Of a DNA stretch of 5,729 nt, positions 5,222 to 5,729 are shown piece by piece. The stretch is from contig DNGG01000531.1 in NCBI GenBank assembly GCA_003486675.1, positions 1 through 5,729 of the forward strand, read 5' to 3'. The first letter of the stretch is position 1. Each line of letters begins with the position of its first letter. Origin of the DNA: Cyanobacteria bacterium UBA11372. GTDB taxonomy: Bacteria > Cyanobacteriota > Cyanobacteriia > Cyanobacteriales > Aerosakkonemataceae. Both the position numbers and the translations under genes were made by a program. Below the pieces are notes generated by a model that saw only the letters and a program-made list of their open reading frames with translations, searched no databases and was not told the DNA's origin.

Positions 5222-5240
5222 CCGCGCTTTGCGGTTTTTT
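5222..5240 (+). terminator. Weak rho-independent terminator after gpsA
   Basis: CCGC-GCTTT-GCGG (5222-5234) followed by six T. The stem is only 4 bp but all G-C, and it lies 78 bp after the gpsA stop, in the right orientation. Confidence 0.55.
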
Positions 5241-5306
5241 GGCAAGTGATCGGGAAATCTTCTATCTAGTGATGTAGATTAACTTACCCACTGACAGAAG
5301 TCACCC

Positions 5307-5333
5307 TTGAGTCCGAGGGATTTTCCCTATACT
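5307..5333 (+). promoter_or_regulatory. Candidate promoter for the right-hand gene
   Basis: TTGAGT (5307-5312) and TATACT (5328-5333, five of six matches to the -10) are separated by 15 bp, shorter than ideal. If used, the gene starting at 5602 would have an untranslated leader of about 260 nt. The rest of 5144-5601 holds the terminator above, a 12-bp palindrome CTCGGTACCGAG (5414-5425) and the small frame listed separately. Confidence 0.35.
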
Positions 5334-5401
5334 AGCTGACAGGTTGAGAAACTAGAAACCCGTTGTAAACGATTTAGCTGCTGGATTCAGCAATTCTATC
5401 A

Positions 5402-5548
5402 ATGGGAGAGCTGCTCGGTACCGAGTTTAAGACCCGTGCCAATGTCAGCGATCGCGGGTTCAGCAGGGAAGTGCATCACTGGCGGCGTCCCCTCACGCCC
5501 GAACTCCAAAAACGCTTTGCGCGTCATGGAGGACGCCAACAACCGTAA
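5402..5548 (+). CDS. Possible 48-residue small protein, unrecognised
   Basis: An ATG-initiated frame of 48 codons begins MGELLGTEFKTRANVSDRGF and ends RFARHGGRQQP before TAA. It is basic (many Arg), with no signal peptide, membrane segment or motif that I recognise. No Shine-Dalgarno precedes the ATG, and the frame stays open upstream only to 5378. It ends 53 bp before the next gene. It could be a real small protein, a regulatory leader frame, or a chance opening in GC-rich leader sequence. Confidence 0.25.
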   Translation: MGELLGTEFKTRANVSDRGFSREVHHWRRPLTPELQKRFARHGGRQQP

Positions 5549-5601
5549 CAAGCAGCCGCTTTAAAAGCCCTTTGTCACATGGAGCAGTTGAGGCAATAAC
5601 T

Positions 5602-5729
5602 ATGCCAGCCACCTTTTTTTCCACCGATGCCACCGACGAAAGTCAATTGGATGCTTTGAGCTTTCAACTAGACAATGATGCTGAACTAACAAACAGCGAC
5701 TTGGTCGAATTGGATGTAGAAGAGGCAGA
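5602..5729 (+). CDS. N-terminus of a probable group 2 sigma-70 factor, cut by window end
   Basis: Forty-two codons are visible, starting MPATFFSTDATDESQLDALS and continuing as a strongly acidic segment ending DLVELDVEEA. GAGG at 5590-5593 stands 8 bases before the ATG and supports the start. The opening MPATxF and the acidic, low-complexity lead-in resemble the N-terminus of cyanobacterial group 2 sigma factors (SigC-like), which precedes conserved regions 1.2 to 4. None of those regions is in the window, so the family call is from memory of the leader only. As a sigma factor it would direct RNA polymerase to stress or nutrient-response promoters. Confidence 0.55.
   Translation, partial: MPATFFSTDATDESQLDALSFQLDNDAELTNSDLVELDVEEA

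Noticed and set aside
5414..5425. 12-bp palindrome CTCGGTACCGAG as an operator
   Set aside because: Isolated, not placed at the candidate promoter, and could arise by chance; noted only in the description of the leader region.

Overview
The window is cyanobacterial. The HIP1 octamer GCGATCGC occurs eight times (starting at 836, 1478, 1679, 1961, 3618, 4279, 4691 and 5448), where random sequence of this length would give about 0.1. A TAATGAC/TCATGAC heptamer tandem and long palindromes of the kind common in filamentous cyanobacteria are also present. I cannot name the genus.

Bases 1-2859 are the CRISPR-bearing end of a type V-K CRISPR-associated transposon (CAST). In order they hold cas12k, its tracrRNA, a structured stretch of unclear role, a two-spacer array with identical 37-nt repeats, a divergent 41-nt repeat followed by a short homing guide, and the transposon end rich in TGTCA/TGACA motifs. 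The transposition genes (tnsB, tnsC, tniQ) and cargo are not here and should lie to the left.

The main result is that the target site is in the same window. A complete tRNA-Pro(CGG) gene lies on the minus strand at 2868-2941. The 17 nt after the divergent repeat (2643-2659) are identical to the tRNA from the 3' half of the D-stem to the last base of the anticodon loop. The tRNA copy is preceded by GTA, a valid GTN PAM for Cas12k, and the inferred transposon end lies 60 bp downstream of that PAM, at the 60-66 bp spacing known for V-K CASTs. The element, its guide, its PAM and its insertion point can therefore all be read from one sequence: this is a guide-directed tRNA homing event that leaves the tRNA gene intact.

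Right of the tRNA is chromosomal backbone: lipA (lipoyl synthase), a 205-bp spacer of tandem perfect palindromes ending in a heptamer repeat that contains the gpsA start codon, gpsA (glycerol-3-phosphate dehydrogenase), a weak terminator, a roughly 360-bp leader region with one uncertain small frame, and the first 42 codons of a gene that resembles the N-terminus of a cyanobacterial group 2 sigma factor. lipA, gpsA and this last gene all read rightward. They are housekeeping genes unrelated to the transposon.
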